This document shows positions 48,415 to 56,829 of a stretch of 64,000 nt of DNA, one piece after another. Both the position numbers and the translations under genes were made by a program. Where the stretch lies: assembly GCF_018457165.1 (NCBI RefSeq), contig NZ_JAFMNX010000001.1, positions 434,001-498,000 on the forward strand. Reading direction: 5' to 3'. The notes below the pieces were generated by a model, which saw only the letters and a list, made by a program, of their open reading frames with translations, had not been told where the DNA came from and searched no databases. This stretch comes from Tianweitania aestuarii (GTDB lineage Bacteria > Pseudomonadota > Alphaproteobacteria > Rhizobiales > Rhizobiaceae). Numbering within the stretch: the stretch's first letter is position 1; each line of letters starts with the position of its first letter.

Positions 48415-50484
48415 TTAAGCCACAGCGCTCGATGGCGGCTGGCTGGCCGTCATGCGCGCTTGCTGTGTCAGCCACAAGGCTGTTTCCTGTCCAGGCATCG
48501 GGAAGGCGATGCCGTAGCCTTGGACGGCCGGGCAGCCGAGCTGTTTCAACGCTTCCAGTTGGATCTGCGTTTCCGCGCCTTCGGCCACGACCCCGATCCC
48601 CAGCGCCTGCGCCAGATCGATCACCGCGCGAACGATCTTGGCGTTGGATCGATGCTGATCGATGCCGGCCACGAAACGGCGGTCGATCTTCACGCGGTCG
48701 ATCTGCTCCGGATCGATATGGCTGAGCGACGCATAGCCCGTGCCGAAATCATCGAGTTCGAGCTGGATGCCGGCAAGGCGCAGCCGGCGCAGTTTATGGG
48801 CGATGCCGGTTCTTTCGTCGTCGAGGATCACCGATTCCACGATTTCGAGCGAAAGACGGTTGATGGGCAGGCCGGCTTCTTCCAGGGCGCCGAACAGGAA
48901 GCGCTCGAAGTCCGGCTCACGCAGCTCTGCGCTCGACACGTTGACCGCCAGCCGCCCGAACGTGATGCCGGCTCGATGCCAGGTGCCCGCTTGTGCAATG
49001 GCCTTGCGGATCACGATCCGGCCGACATCGGCCATGGCTCCGCTTTTTTCGGCAACGGGCAGGAAAATGGCCGGCGAAATCGTGCCGCGGACGGGATGGC
49101 GCCACCGGGCAAGGGCTTCGACCCCGATCACCGTTCCGGTCAGAAGATCGACCTGCGGCTGAAAGAAAACCGAATAGGCTTCATCGGCAACCGCAATGCG
49201 GATGTCGCGCGCGAAAGCCTTGTGATGGTCGAGTTCTGCGCGAAGATCGCCGGAAAAGAAGGCCGAAGATCCGCCGCCGAGCCGTTTGGCCGAATAAAGG
49301 GCGAGATCGGCATGCACGATCAGGTCTTCCGACTGATTGGCATCATCAGGAAAGATGGCAATGCCCGCACTGGCACCGGGAAGAATGCTGGATCCGTTGA
49401 ACATCAAGGGACGGTTGATGGCTTGAAGCAGCCTTGAGGCTGTCTCCTGCACTTCGCTGAAGCCGCTCGGTGAGCGGATAAGGACGATGAACTCGTCACC
49501 GCCCATGCGAACGCAGATCTCGTTGCGGTGACAGGCTCGACGCATCCGCTGCGCGGTGCGTCTCAGAACCATGTCGCCCGCAGCATGGCCGAGTGTGTCG
49601 TTGATCTGCTTGAAACGGTCCAGGTCGATCTGCAACACGGCAAGCCGCTCGCCGCGCGTGCGCAGTTCCGTCAGATAGTGATCGAAATTGGCCAGCAGGT
49701 AAGCTCGATTGTGAAGGCCGGTGAGCGCGTCGTGCTCGGCGGCAAAGGCCATCTCGTTGCGCGCTTCCACCAGCTGGCGCGTTCGCCGCACGATCATCTG
49801 CGTCATGGGACGGAAGACCAGCAGGCCGATCATTGCGATCGTCGCCATGCTGAGAAGGAACAGCTTGCGATGCATGGCCATCAGCTGTGTTCGACGCTGC
49901 TCGGCCTGCTCCCGCAGACGCGTGCTCAGTGCGTCATAGGCACGAAGCGTGGCGTCGGCCACCGTTTGATCGACATTCGCCCGTTCCCGCGAAGCAAGAT
50001 AGCCTGAGCCGTTTCCTTTCTGGGCGAGTTCCCGTTCGATGGCAGACGCCAGCCGCCAACCATTGGCTGCAAGGCTCGTGGAGAAATGATCTAGATGGTA
50101 CGGCTGGCCATAGAAAACGGCTTCCAACGAGTTGGAGTCCTGCACAGCTGCTGAGTGGGAATTGACGCCAGTCAAAGACAGAAGGCTGTCGTAGTTTCGC
50201 TCGAAGGCTTCGGTTGACGAGCGGAGTGAAGCAACAAGATTGACATTGTTGCCGTTGCCTTTGGTAGCAGCAAGCACCAGGAACACAACGCGCTGGGACA
50301 GTGCCTTCTGCTCGCCCGATAGTTGCAGGATGCCGGCATCGCGCTGTTGCTCGCTCATCATCTGTTGCAACAGCACGAAGGAAGAGATGGTCATGGCGGA
50401 CATGACCGTCAAGGCAAACCAGAAGGCGCACCGAATAACGGTGTTCAACCTGTCCGCGCTTACGCCGGACTTCGTTCCCCTCAT
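48415..50484 (-). CDS. Membrane GGDEF-EAL cyclic di-GMP enzyme
   Basis: The protein is 689 aa. Two membrane helices (about residues 18-42 and 208-228) flank a periplasmic helical sensor that resembles the PilJ/NarX type (LSGEQKALSQRVVFLVLAAT). A GGDEF domain has an intact RMGGDEF active site; the RxxD inhibitory site five residues upstream is missing (RNEI). The EAL domain keeps GVEALARWRHP, NVSS, EIVES, DDFGTGYASL and KIDRRF. Both activities look possible. The product would control surface attachment or polysaccharide; it is beside O-antigen genes. Confidence 0.92.
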   Translation of the reverse strand: MRGTKSGVSADRLNTVIRCAFWFALTVMSAMTISSFVLLQQMMSEQQRDAGILQLSGEQKALSQRVVFLVLAATKGNGNNVNLVASLRSSTEAFERNYDSLLSLTGVNSHSAAVQDSNSLEAVFYGQPYHLDHFSTSLAANGWRLASAIERELAQKGNGSGYLASRERANVDQTVADATLRAYDALSTRLREQAEQRRTQLMAMHRKLFLLSMATIAMIGLLVFRPMTQMIVRRTRQLVEARNEMAFAAEHDALTGLHNRAYLLANFDHYLTELRTRGERLAVLQIDLDRFKQINDTLGHAAGDMVLRRTAQRMRRACHRNEICVRMGGDEFIVLIRSPSGFSEVQETASRLLQAINRPLMFNGSSILPGASAGIAIFPDDANQSEDLIVHADLALYSAKRLGGGSSAFFSGDLRAELDHHKAFARDIRIAVADEAYSVFFQPQVDLLTGTVIGVEALARWRHPVRGTISPAIFLPVAEKSGAMADVGRIVIRKAIAQAGTWHRAGITFGRLAVNVSSAELREPDFERFLFGALEEAGLPINRLSLEIVESVILDDERTGIAHKLRRLRLAGIQLELDDFGTGYASLSHIDPEQIDRVKIDRRFVAGIDQHRSNAKIVRAVIDLAQALGIGVVAEGAETQIQLEALKQLGCPAVQGYGIAFPMPGQETALWLTQQARMTASQPPSSAVA

Positions 50485-50640
50485 TGTTCTTCCCCGATCA
50501 TCCCGCCCGAAGAAGTTATCTACCGGATCAGGTTAACTGAGTCAGAACATCTTTTAAGATCAGCCTCTGCAATGGTTAGCCATTGTTTAATTTCAGGCTT
50601 TTTCCACAGCGCAGAAGATGCCGTATCTAAAGCCTCAGCT

Positions 50641-50976
50641 TCACTTCATGCCCTGCATGTAGTTGTAAAGGTTTGCAGATCGCGTTCCAGAGCGGCAATA
50701 TGCGAAAACCGGCTTCGGCAACGCTTCAAATGCTTGCGCCTGTTCTTGAACATTTTCGGCTGTCATCTGCCCGCTGATTACCGGCACATGGCGGAATTCC
50801 AGTCCTGCCGCTTCCGCTGCGCTGCGGATTTCCTCAACGCTCGGTTGACCTGGATCTTCATTGTCGGGCCGATTACAAATCACGCTCTTGAAGCCGGCAG
50901 CCTTGAGTTCGGCAATGTCGCTGGCTTGGATCTGGGCTGAAACGGAATAATCCGAAGCGATGTCTTTGATGTTCAT
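50641..50976 (-). CDS. TIGR01244 family (DUF442) phosphatase-like protein
   Basis: The protein (111 aa) has a dual-specificity-phosphatase-like fold with the active-site loop FAYCRSGTRSANL (Cys-x5-Arg). The N-terminal blocks YSVSAQIQASDIAELKAAGF and VICNRPDNEDPGQPS match the TIGR01244/Blh domain, which is also found fused to persulfide dioxygenase-type enzymes in rhizobia. It may be a sulfur transferase or phosphatase. GAGAGGACG precedes ATG 50976. The neighbour upstream is divergent. Confidence 0.87.
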   Translation of the reverse strand: MNIKDIASDYSVSAQIQASDIAELKAAGFKSVICNRPDNEDPGQPSVEEIRSAAEAAGLEFRHVPVISGQMTAENVQEQAQAFEALPKPVFAYCRSGTRSANLYNYMQGMK

Positions 50977-51169
50977 GGCGTCCTCTCGTGGTCACATGAA
51001 GTCTACAGAGCCGATGCGGCGACTGCCGTCAATCGAGCTGACAAAATCCGGCGCTGTCAGCCATAATCTGGGGGCGGAGTGCTCGCCGTCACACGCCATC
51101 AATGCAAAAAATGCTGACAAAATCAGGAGCAAGGTTGAGCCAACGCCGATCGTGACCGACATTGGCGCG

Positions 51170-52186
51170 ATGACCAACGCCCATCTTCAAGCCGCTCGCT
51201 CGATCCTGTCCAAATCCCTGAATGTTCCGCCATCCGCCATTTCGCTTTCGTCCACCAGGCTCAAGGGCGGCACGGAAGCGACGGGTGTTCATCGCGTTTC
51301 GTCCAGTTACACGGATGGCCAGGGAAGGCAGAGGCGCAAACGCCTCGTGGTCAAGCATCTGAGCGGTCGTGCCAGACGGGAAGCCGGGATCCTGCAACGG
51401 CTGGCCGCGCGTGGTGATTGCGCGTTGTTGCCCCAGCTGATCGGATCCGTAGAAGACGGGCGCGACGACACGTTTCTGGGTCTGGCGGAGGTCAGGCCGT
51501 CCAGCGTGTGGCCCTGGAGAAGCAACCAGGCGACCGCAGGTCTTTTGCAGGCGCTTGGACAGTTTCACCGCATCAATCCCAGGGATGTGCTGGCTCCCAA
51601 ATGCTGGGACTACGAAGCGGATCTGATCGCTTCGGCGCAGGCCACCCGACGCGATCTGCATCGATGCCGCCGCAATCCTGATTTCGCCGGTCTCTCACGT
51701 GGGATCGCTGCGGTCGATAAAGTGGTCGAAGACCTGCCTCGGCTGCGCCGCGCCTTGTCGCAGGAGCAGCCTTTCGGAGCGCGGATGATCCATGGCGATG
51801 TGCATTCCGGAAACGCCTTCGTGCGACGCGGTGCGGCGCAGAAACCGGTGCTTATCGATTGGGGCCGAGCACGACAGGGATCGCCGCTGGAGGATGTCAG
51901 TTCCATGCTGCAGTCGCTCCGCCTCTACGAGCCTGCAGCCTTGCAGCGCCACGATAGTCTTTTGAAGGCCTATCTGGCGGCTCACTATGGCGAGGATCGG
52001 ATCACCGACACGACGCGAAGCGCCTATTGGGTCGCTGGCGCCAGCAATGCCCTGGCCGGAGCCTTGTCCTGGCACCTGATGATCGCCAGCGATGAAAACC
52101 GGTCCAGCCAACACCGGGCGGCGGCGTTTGGAGCGGCAAAAGACTGCTTGCGGGTGATCCGGCGCGCTTGTGCATGGGCACTTTGA
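51170..52186 (+). CDS. APH/choline-kinase fold phosphotransferase in the polysaccharide region
   Basis: The likely protein is 338 aa from ATG 51170 (GTG 51152 is also possible; the frame is open to 50960 and no ribosome site decides). The catalytic loop is MIHGDVHSGNAFVRR (HGDxHxxN) and the metal-binding loop is VLIDWGRARQGSPLEDV. This is the aminoglycoside-phosphotransferase fold, which includes antibiotic, choline, sugar and homoserine kinases. Sequence alone does not give the substrate. It is convergent with a sugar-phosphate transferase gene 23 bp away, so a cell-surface sugar or lipid head group is possible. Confidence 0.78.
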   Translation: MTNAHLQAARSILSKSLNVPPSAISLSSTRLKGGTEATGVHRVSSSYTDGQGRQRRKRLVVKHLSGRARREAGILQRLAARGDCALLPQLIGSVEDGRDDTFLGLAEVRPSSVWPWRSNQATAGLLQALGQFHRINPRDVLAPKCWDYEADLIASAQATRRDLHRCRRNPDFAGLSRGIAAVDKVVEDLPRLRRALSQEQPFGARMIHGDVHSGNAFVRRGAAQKPVLIDWGRARQGSPLEDVSSMLQSLRLYEPAALQRHDSLLKAYLAAHYGEDRITDTTRSAYWVAGASNALAGALSWHLMIASDENRSSQHRAAAFGAAKDCLRVIRRACAWAL

Positions 52187-52209
52187 GCGCGCAGCGTTCT
52201 AAGGTGAGC

Positions 52210-52764
52210 CTAGCTTTTGACGCGGTCGCCGCGCCCTGAACCGAGCACCGTCTGGATGATCAGTTGCAGATCGCGCGCAGTGGTCATCTGGTCGAGATAG
52301 GTCGCATCCAGCCTGGCAAGGCGTTCGGGATCCGACATATCAACCCCTGCCACCTGCGAGACGCCGGTGATGCCTGGTCGAAGATGGGATACGCCGTGAC
52401 GGCGGCGCGCTTCGATCAGCGCGATCTGGCTCGGCAAACAAGGGCGGGGGCCGACAAAACTCATCTCGCTGCGCAGGATGTTGATGAGCTGCGGCAGTTC
52501 ATCGAGCTTCGTTCGCCGCAAAAAGGCGCCGATCGGGGTAATGGCGACGCGGCCGACTTCGTGGCTCGGGCGATCAGGCGTATCCACATACATCGTCCGC
52601 AGCTTGAAGCAGGTGAAGACCTGCTCGTCGCGTCCCACGCGGGCCTGTCGCAGAAGGCCGGGACCAGGCGAGCCGCGCCGGATCAGGATCACTACGAGGC
52701 AGATCACGGCCAAAGCAGGCAGGATGCCGATCGCGGCCAGGAGAATGTCGAGCAAGCGCTTCAT
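52210..52764 (-). CDS. Small initiating sugar-phosphate (phosphoglycosyl) transferase, WreU/PglC-like
   Basis: The protein (184 aa) has one N-terminal reentrant helix (LLDILLAAIGILPALAVICL) and the monotopic phosphoglycosyl transferase core: FKLRTMYVD, RRTKLDELPQLINIL, EMSFVGPRP and HLRPGITGVSQV. It moves a sugar-1-phosphate from UDP-sugar to undecaprenyl phosphate, the first membrane step of O-antigen or capsule synthesis. The short length equals that of Rhizobium etli WreU, as I recall. It lies beside an SDR reductase (WreQ-like) and a 4,6-dehydratase (WreV-like), which supports QuiNAc-phosphate transfer. Confidence 0.9.
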   Translation of the reverse strand: MKRLLDILLAAIGILPALAVICLVVILIRRGSPGPGLLRQARVGRDEQVFTCFKLRTMYVDTPDRPSHEVGRVAITPIGAFLRRTKLDELPQLINILRSEMSFVGPRPCLPSQIALIEARRRHGVSHLRPGITGVSQVAGVDMSDPERLARLDATYLDQMTTARDLQLIIQTVLGSGRGDRVKS

Positions 52765-52806
52765 GCACGCCTCATAGAAGGGAAACGATCGGCATGACCA
52801 GCCTTC

Positions 52807-53760
52807 TCATCTCGAAGCCGCCACATAGTGCGCGCCAGACAACTCCATCGCATCCACGAGTGGCATGTTTGGTTCAAAGCCGAAGCTTCGGAAGAAGCGG
52901 CCTGCATTGACAGGCAACGAGCCGAAGAGGCTGTTGGCCACACCGCTCAAGCCCGGCAGCGTGCGTGTCAGCGCGAGGCCGGGCAAGACAAACAAGCGGC
53001 CGTCGCGCTTCATGCCCATCTGCAAAGCGGCGATGACTTCAGGCAAAGCGAGCGGAAGAGGATCGGCGAGGCAGTAGCTTCCCGACAGGTTTGCTGGCCA
53101 TTCACGACCGCCAAGATGCGCCAGCGCCTCGCTCAGGGTCTGCACGGACAGGTAGGAGCGGCGATTGTTGATGCCGCCGAAGGGCAGGGGCAGGCCACTC
53201 GCTGCCAGCTGCTGAAGCCGTTTCCAGTTGCCGCCCGCATCGGCTCCGATCACCAAAGGCGGGCGCAACGAAACGGCCAGGCGATCCGGTGCGGCGAAGC
53301 CCGCGACGACGCGCTCGCTTTCGAGCTTGGAGCGACCATAGGCTTCCACCGGTGCGGGCGGGGTGTCGTCGGTGATGACGGAGGATGATGTCGAGCCAAC
53401 CACGGCGCGGATGGAACTGAGATGAAGAAAGCGCCGCACACCAGCGCTTTCCGCGGCCCCCACCAGCGCTGCCGTGAGATCCACATTCGCCGCCTGCAGC
53501 GCTTGATCCGCATCAGGGGTCTTCGGAACAGCGGAAAGCCCGGCCAGATGGATCACCGCATCAACGCCTTCGAGCAGGGGCTCGAATTGTCCAGGCTGGC
53601 CGTCCAAGCAAACAACACGGATCCGGGCATCGTCCTTCCATGCCCCGGGAACGATGGCGGTGGCGCGCAGGCCGGCCACGATCTGGTGACCTTCATGCGC
53701 CAGATAAGGAACGGCATGACGGCCGATAAACCCGTTGGCGCCGGTAACAGCGACTTTCAT
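52807..53760 (-). CDS. Extended SDR family NAD-dependent epimerase/reductase, WreQ/WbpV-like
   Basis: The protein (317 aa) has the Rossmann motif MKVAVTGANGFIGRHAV, FLHLSSIRAV and the catalytic YGRSK (Tyr-x3-Lys). The C-terminal substrate domain is short. WbpV and WreQ reduce the 4-keto sugar made by WbpM/WreV to UDP-QuiNAc. The genes on both sides (phosphoglycosyl transferase and 4,6-dehydratase) complete this set, so the call rests on synteny as much as on sequence. A plain UDP-glucose 4-epimerase remains possible. It is divergent from the dehydratase. Confidence 0.85.
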   Translation of the reverse strand: MKVAVTGANGFIGRHAVPYLAHEGHQIVAGLRATAIVPGAWKDDARIRVVCLDGQPGQFEPLLEGVDAVIHLAGLSAVPKTPDADQALQAANVDLTAALVGAAESAGVRRFLHLSSIRAVVGSTSSSVITDDTPPAPVEAYGRSKLESERVVAGFAAPDRLAVSLRPPLVIGADAGGNWKRLQQLAASGLPLPFGGINNRRSYLSVQTLSEALAHLGGREWPANLSGSYCLADPLPLALPEVIAALQMGMKRDGRLFVLPGLALTRTLPGLSGVANSLFGSLPVNAGRFFRSFGFEPNMPLVDAMELSGAHYVAASR

Positions 53761-53865
53761 TCCGCAGAAACCTTTGCAAACTGAGAGATGCCGTGATGCG
53801 GATGCAATTGCCTGCTCATGGCTGTTGTCCTAAGTGGAAAGACGTGAATTGGGTTGGATGATGCA

Positions 53866-55833
53866 ATGAGTCTTTACGGCTTTGCCAAGGATCACGGCAT
53901 CTTGCGCTATGTCAGCCTTGCGCATGACCTGATCGTCGCCTGTGTTGCGGTTTATCTCGCTTATCTCACCTTCTACGGTGAGATCGGCCTGATGTATGTG
54001 CCAAATTTGGGGCTGCGCGTTGCAATCTTCGGCGGCGTCTGCGCGGCGTCCTTTATCCTGTTTTCAGCCCATTCCGGATCCTGGCGCTACGTGTCCCTGC
54101 CGGACCTCGCCGCCATTATCAAGGCGTCCGTGACGGCGGTGATCACCTGCACGCTGGCTGCCTTTCTCGTATCGCGTGGCGAATGGTTGCCGCGCTCTGT
54201 GCCGATCCTGACGCTGATCTATCTGGTTGGCGGCATGATGGCTTCGCGTCTCGCTTACCGTCTGATCGTGGAACGGAGCTTCCTCGGCACGCCGATGATC
54301 GGCCGTTTGTCGGAAAATCGGCGCTATATCCTTCTTCTCGGCATGAGCGATGCCGCAGACAGTTTCATCCGCTCGGCGCGCCGCAATCCGGCAGGCGGCG
54401 TGTCCGTTATCGGCATTCTCGACAAGGCGCGCAGCAATCTCGGCCGCAAGGTTCAGGGCGTGAAAGTCTTGGGCTCGCTGGACGATCTGCCAGCGATCGA
54501 CAAGGCCCTGAAACGGCGCGGCGTGTCTATCACCGAACTGCTGATCACGGAACTCGGCGTCGATCGTGCGCGTCTCGGCGAAATCGTCGAAGCCGCAACG
54601 GCACAGGGGATGATCGTGTCTCGGTTGCCGGGTGAATCCGAGCGTGCGGAAGTGCGCAGCGGCGACGCCATGGAACGCAAGCCGATCGAATTGGGCGATC
54701 TTCTCGGTCGCGCCGAAGTGCAGACCGACATGGTTGGGGTCTCGCGGCTTTTGAACGATAAGGTCGTGTTCGTGACCGGGGCGGGCGGGTCGATCGGTTC
54801 TGAAATCTGCCGTCAGATCGCCGGCTTCGCACCGCGCGTGCTGGTTGCAACCGACAATTCGGAGTTTCACCTGTTCGAGCTGGATCTCGAACTGCACGAC
54901 ACGCATCCGAAGCTGCCGGTGATCTCGCGCATCATGGATATCCGCGATACCGGTCGTGTCCGGAGCCTGTTTGCCGAATATCGACCGGACGTCGTGTTCC
55001 ACGCCGCAGCCCTCAAGCATGTGCCCTTCGTTGAAGACAATCCGCTTGAAGGCGTGAAAACCAATCTGCTCGGCACGCGCAATGTCGCCAATGCCGCATT
55101 GGAAGCCGGCGCTTCGACCTTTGTGATGATTTCCACCGACAAGGCCGTCAATCCAACCAACGTCATGGGCGCAACCAAGCGCGGCGCCGAGGCTTATTGC
55201 CAGTCGCTCGATCTGTCTTCGGGCGGAACGCGCTTCAAGACGGTGCGCTTCGGCAATGTGCTGGGATCCAACGGATCGGTGGTGCCGCGTTTTCAGGAGC
55301 AGATCGCGCGCGGCGGGCCCGTAACGGTCACGCATCCCGACATCATCCGCTATTTCATGACCATCCCCGAAGCCGTGCGCCTCGTGCTGCACGCTTCGTC
55401 CCATGCTCTGCGCGAAACCAGGGAGCGCGGCAGGATTATGGTACTGGACATGGGCAAGCCTGTGCGCATCGTGGATCTCGCCGAGCGTTTGATCCAGCTG
55501 GCAGGCCTCAAGCCACGCGTGGATATCGAAATCACCTATACCGGCCTTCGCCCCGGCGAAAAGCTTTATGAGGAGCTGTTCGATCCCTCCGAAGTCAAGA
55601 ACGAACGCACGGAGGATGGCTATGTCATGGCTTCGCCGCGGGTGATCGACAAGGCACTGCTGAAGCGTGTGATCGACGAGATCGAGGCGGCTGCCGCGAG
55701 CGAAGACGCAGAACGCGCGCTGCAGATGTTGTTTCACATCGTACCCGAATATCGCGCCGACTCAGGCGACCGTGCGCTGCTCGCGACGTCGGATTTCACG
55801 CCGTCGGCTGGATACAATCAGGATGCAAGCTGA
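53866..55833 (+). CDS. Membrane UDP-sugar 4,6-dehydratase (FlaA1/WbpM/WreV-like)
   Basis: The protein is 655 aa from ATG 53866 (TTG 53854 is four codons upstream). Four N-terminal membrane helices (to about residue 135) precede a CoA-binding-like Rossmann half and then the polysaccharide-biosynthesis dehydratase domain with FVTGAGGSIGSEICRQI, HAAALKHVPFVE, STDKAVNPTNVMGATKR and GEKLYEELF. It converts UDP-GlcNAc to the 4-keto-6-deoxy sugar. With the adjacent reductase and sugar-phosphate transferase it forms an O-antigen initiation module. Divergent from the reductase gene with about 100 bp between. Confidence 0.92.
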   Translation: MSLYGFAKDHGILRYVSLAHDLIVACVAVYLAYLTFYGEIGLMYVPNLGLRVAIFGGVCAASFILFSAHSGSWRYVSLPDLAAIIKASVTAVITCTLAAFLVSRGEWLPRSVPILTLIYLVGGMMASRLAYRLIVERSFLGTPMIGRLSENRRYILLLGMSDAADSFIRSARRNPAGGVSVIGILDKARSNLGRKVQGVKVLGSLDDLPAIDKALKRRGVSITELLITELGVDRARLGEIVEAATAQGMIVSRLPGESERAEVRSGDAMERKPIELGDLLGRAEVQTDMVGVSRLLNDKVVFVTGAGGSIGSEICRQIAGFAPRVLVATDNSEFHLFELDLELHDTHPKLPVISRIMDIRDTGRVRSLFAEYRPDVVFHAAALKHVPFVEDNPLEGVKTNLLGTRNVANAALEAGASTFVMISTDKAVNPTNVMGATKRGAEAYCQSLDLSSGGTRFKTVRFGNVLGSNGSVVPRFQEQIARGGPVTVTHPDIIRYFMTIPEAVRLVLHASSHALRETRERGRIMVLDMGKPVRIVDLAERLIQLAGLKPRVDIEITYTGLRPGEKLYEELFDPSEVKNERTEDGYVMASPRVIDKALLKRVIDEIEAAAASEDAERALQMLFHIVPEYRADSGDRALLATSDFTPSAGYNQDAS

Positions 55834-56174
55834 CGCCGGCTTTTAGTCGGGCAGCCTCATCACCAGCAAAGTCATGCACTTAGCGCGCATTCGGGCAGGG
55901 ATCTGCCTTAATCTACTAGCTTTGTAGAGATTGTTGACATCCTGTTTCAGTGCGTCATACTCCTTGAGCCGATCGTAAAGAGATGGGCTGTGGGAGCGGG
56001 ACGCTCCGTCATGGAATGGGGTTCTTTTTGAGGAAGATGTTTTTCTTCCTGGCGACGAGAATAGGAACAACCTTTCCGATCGATCCGCGTTTAGCTTTCC
56101 TCGAACCAGTGATCTGACGCTTTGAACTGAATTGGCGTTTTTGTTGAACGCCTGCGAGCCTAAGGAGAATACCG
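55834..56174. other. Intergenic stretch with hairpins before the small membrane-peptide gene
   Basis: This 341-bp gap is low in GC compared with its flanks. It holds a 6-bp hairpin (GGAGCG-GGA-CGCTCC, 55993-56007) and a 7-bp one (AGGAAGA/TCTTCCT, 56031-56050). A 75-codon minus-strand frame (55843-56070) starts at a TTG with the only purine tract abutting it and has no family; I do not call it. It may hold a small RNA or old gene remains. Confidence 0.35.
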
Positions 56175-56315
56175 ATGGCCTTGATTACTGATGTTGCACC
56201 TCATGCACGCCCATTGAAGGCACGTGTGTTCAGCCTCTCACACGCAGCTGCCTACACGGTCTTCGCCGCTGCCGCCGTTTTCACCCTGGCAGTCGTGTTC
56301 GGCATCTTGCCTTGA
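56175..56315 (+). CDS. Small single-pass membrane protein, 46 aa
   Basis: ATG 56175 is preceded by AAGGAG at 56162-56167 with ideal spacing. The product is 46 aa: MALITDVAPHARPLKARVFS, then a membrane helix HAAAYTVFAAAAVFTLAVVF and GILP. The short basic N-terminus and one helix are typical of alphaproteobacterial small membrane proteins. I do not recognise the family. It lies 178 bp before tRNA-Gln. Confidence 0.65.
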   Translation: MALITDVAPHARPLKARVFSLSHAAAYTVFAAAAVFTLAVVFGILP

Positions 56316-56420
56316 GGCAGTCTCCGGCGTGCGAACTGCGCGCGCCGGCTCCACCAGCGGCAGCAGAATGACGGGTCACCAAACTTTCCAACCGACCTGC
56401 AAAAGCTGCCTCCTTTCCAC

Positions 56421-56449
56421 TTGACACAACCCTCCATCACCGACATAAC
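56421..56449 (+). promoter_or_regulatory. Promoter of tRNA-Gln
   Basis: TTGACA (56421-56426), a 17-bp spacer and CATAAC (56444-56449) form a good sigma70-type promoter. A start near 56456 would give a short 5' leader to the tRNA at 56494. Confidence 0.7.
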
Positions 56450-56493
56450 GCGCCTCGCAAAGACAGATCGGCCTCGCCATCCTCTTTGCCTGT

Positions 56494-56567
56494 TGGGGAA
56501 TAGGTTAACGGTAGACCCACGGACTCTGACTCCGTTAGTCCTGGTTCGAATCCAGGTTCCCCAGCCA
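56494..56567 (+). tRNA. tRNA-Gln(CTG)
   Basis: The sequence folds into a complete cloverleaf: acceptor TGGGGAA with TTCCCCA, D arm GGT/ACC, anticodon stem ACGGA/TCCGT with loop CTCTGAC (anticodon CTG, decoding CAG), T arm CCTGG-TTCGAAT-CCAGG, discriminator G and an encoded CCA at 56565-56567. It is 74 nt. The region directly 3' of it contains mobile-element relics, as expected for a tRNA used as an integration site. Confidence 0.95.
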
Positions 56568-56713
56568 AACAGCTTCCCAGATCGTTGAAACCCGCAGAGA
56601 TCCAGTCTTTCGAGACGGCGCTTCATCGCGTCGAATGGCCGTCCACGACTGGTGCCCACAACTGATGTCCAGAGCTGGTGTCCATCCGCCCTGGGCCGAC
56701 GGAGCACGGGCGG

Positions 56714-56818
56714 ATGGGATTGCGAAGGCATCAAGTCGAAAATCTCGTTCTCAGAGGGCCGATCTTCTATTGGCGGGCGCGCATCCCCGTCGGCTTCAAG
56801 GGCGTAGGCATACGGTGA
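56714..56818 (+). pseudogene. Probable N-terminal relic of a tyrosine site-specific integrase
   Basis: A 34-codon frame begins MGLRRHQVENLVLRGPIFYW and continues RARIPVGFKG before a stop. The pattern, basic start, then ...NLxLRGxxFYWRxRxP..., resembles the N-terminus of rhizobial tyrosine integrases. It lies 147 bp past the tRNA-Gln 3' end and on the same strand, the usual place for an integrase of a tRNA-targeting element. The remaining integrase is absent. The evidence is short, so confidence is moderate. Confidence 0.4.
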
Positions 56819-56829
56819 AGGCGAAGCCG

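Noticed and set aside
54064..55737. 557-codon minus-strand open frame
   Set aside because: It is antisense to the 4,6-dehydratase gene and has no family pattern.
55843..56070. 75-codon minus-strand frame after the dehydratase gene
   Set aside because: The start is a TTG with the purine tract touching it, and the product has no recognisable features; only the hairpins in the gap were kept.
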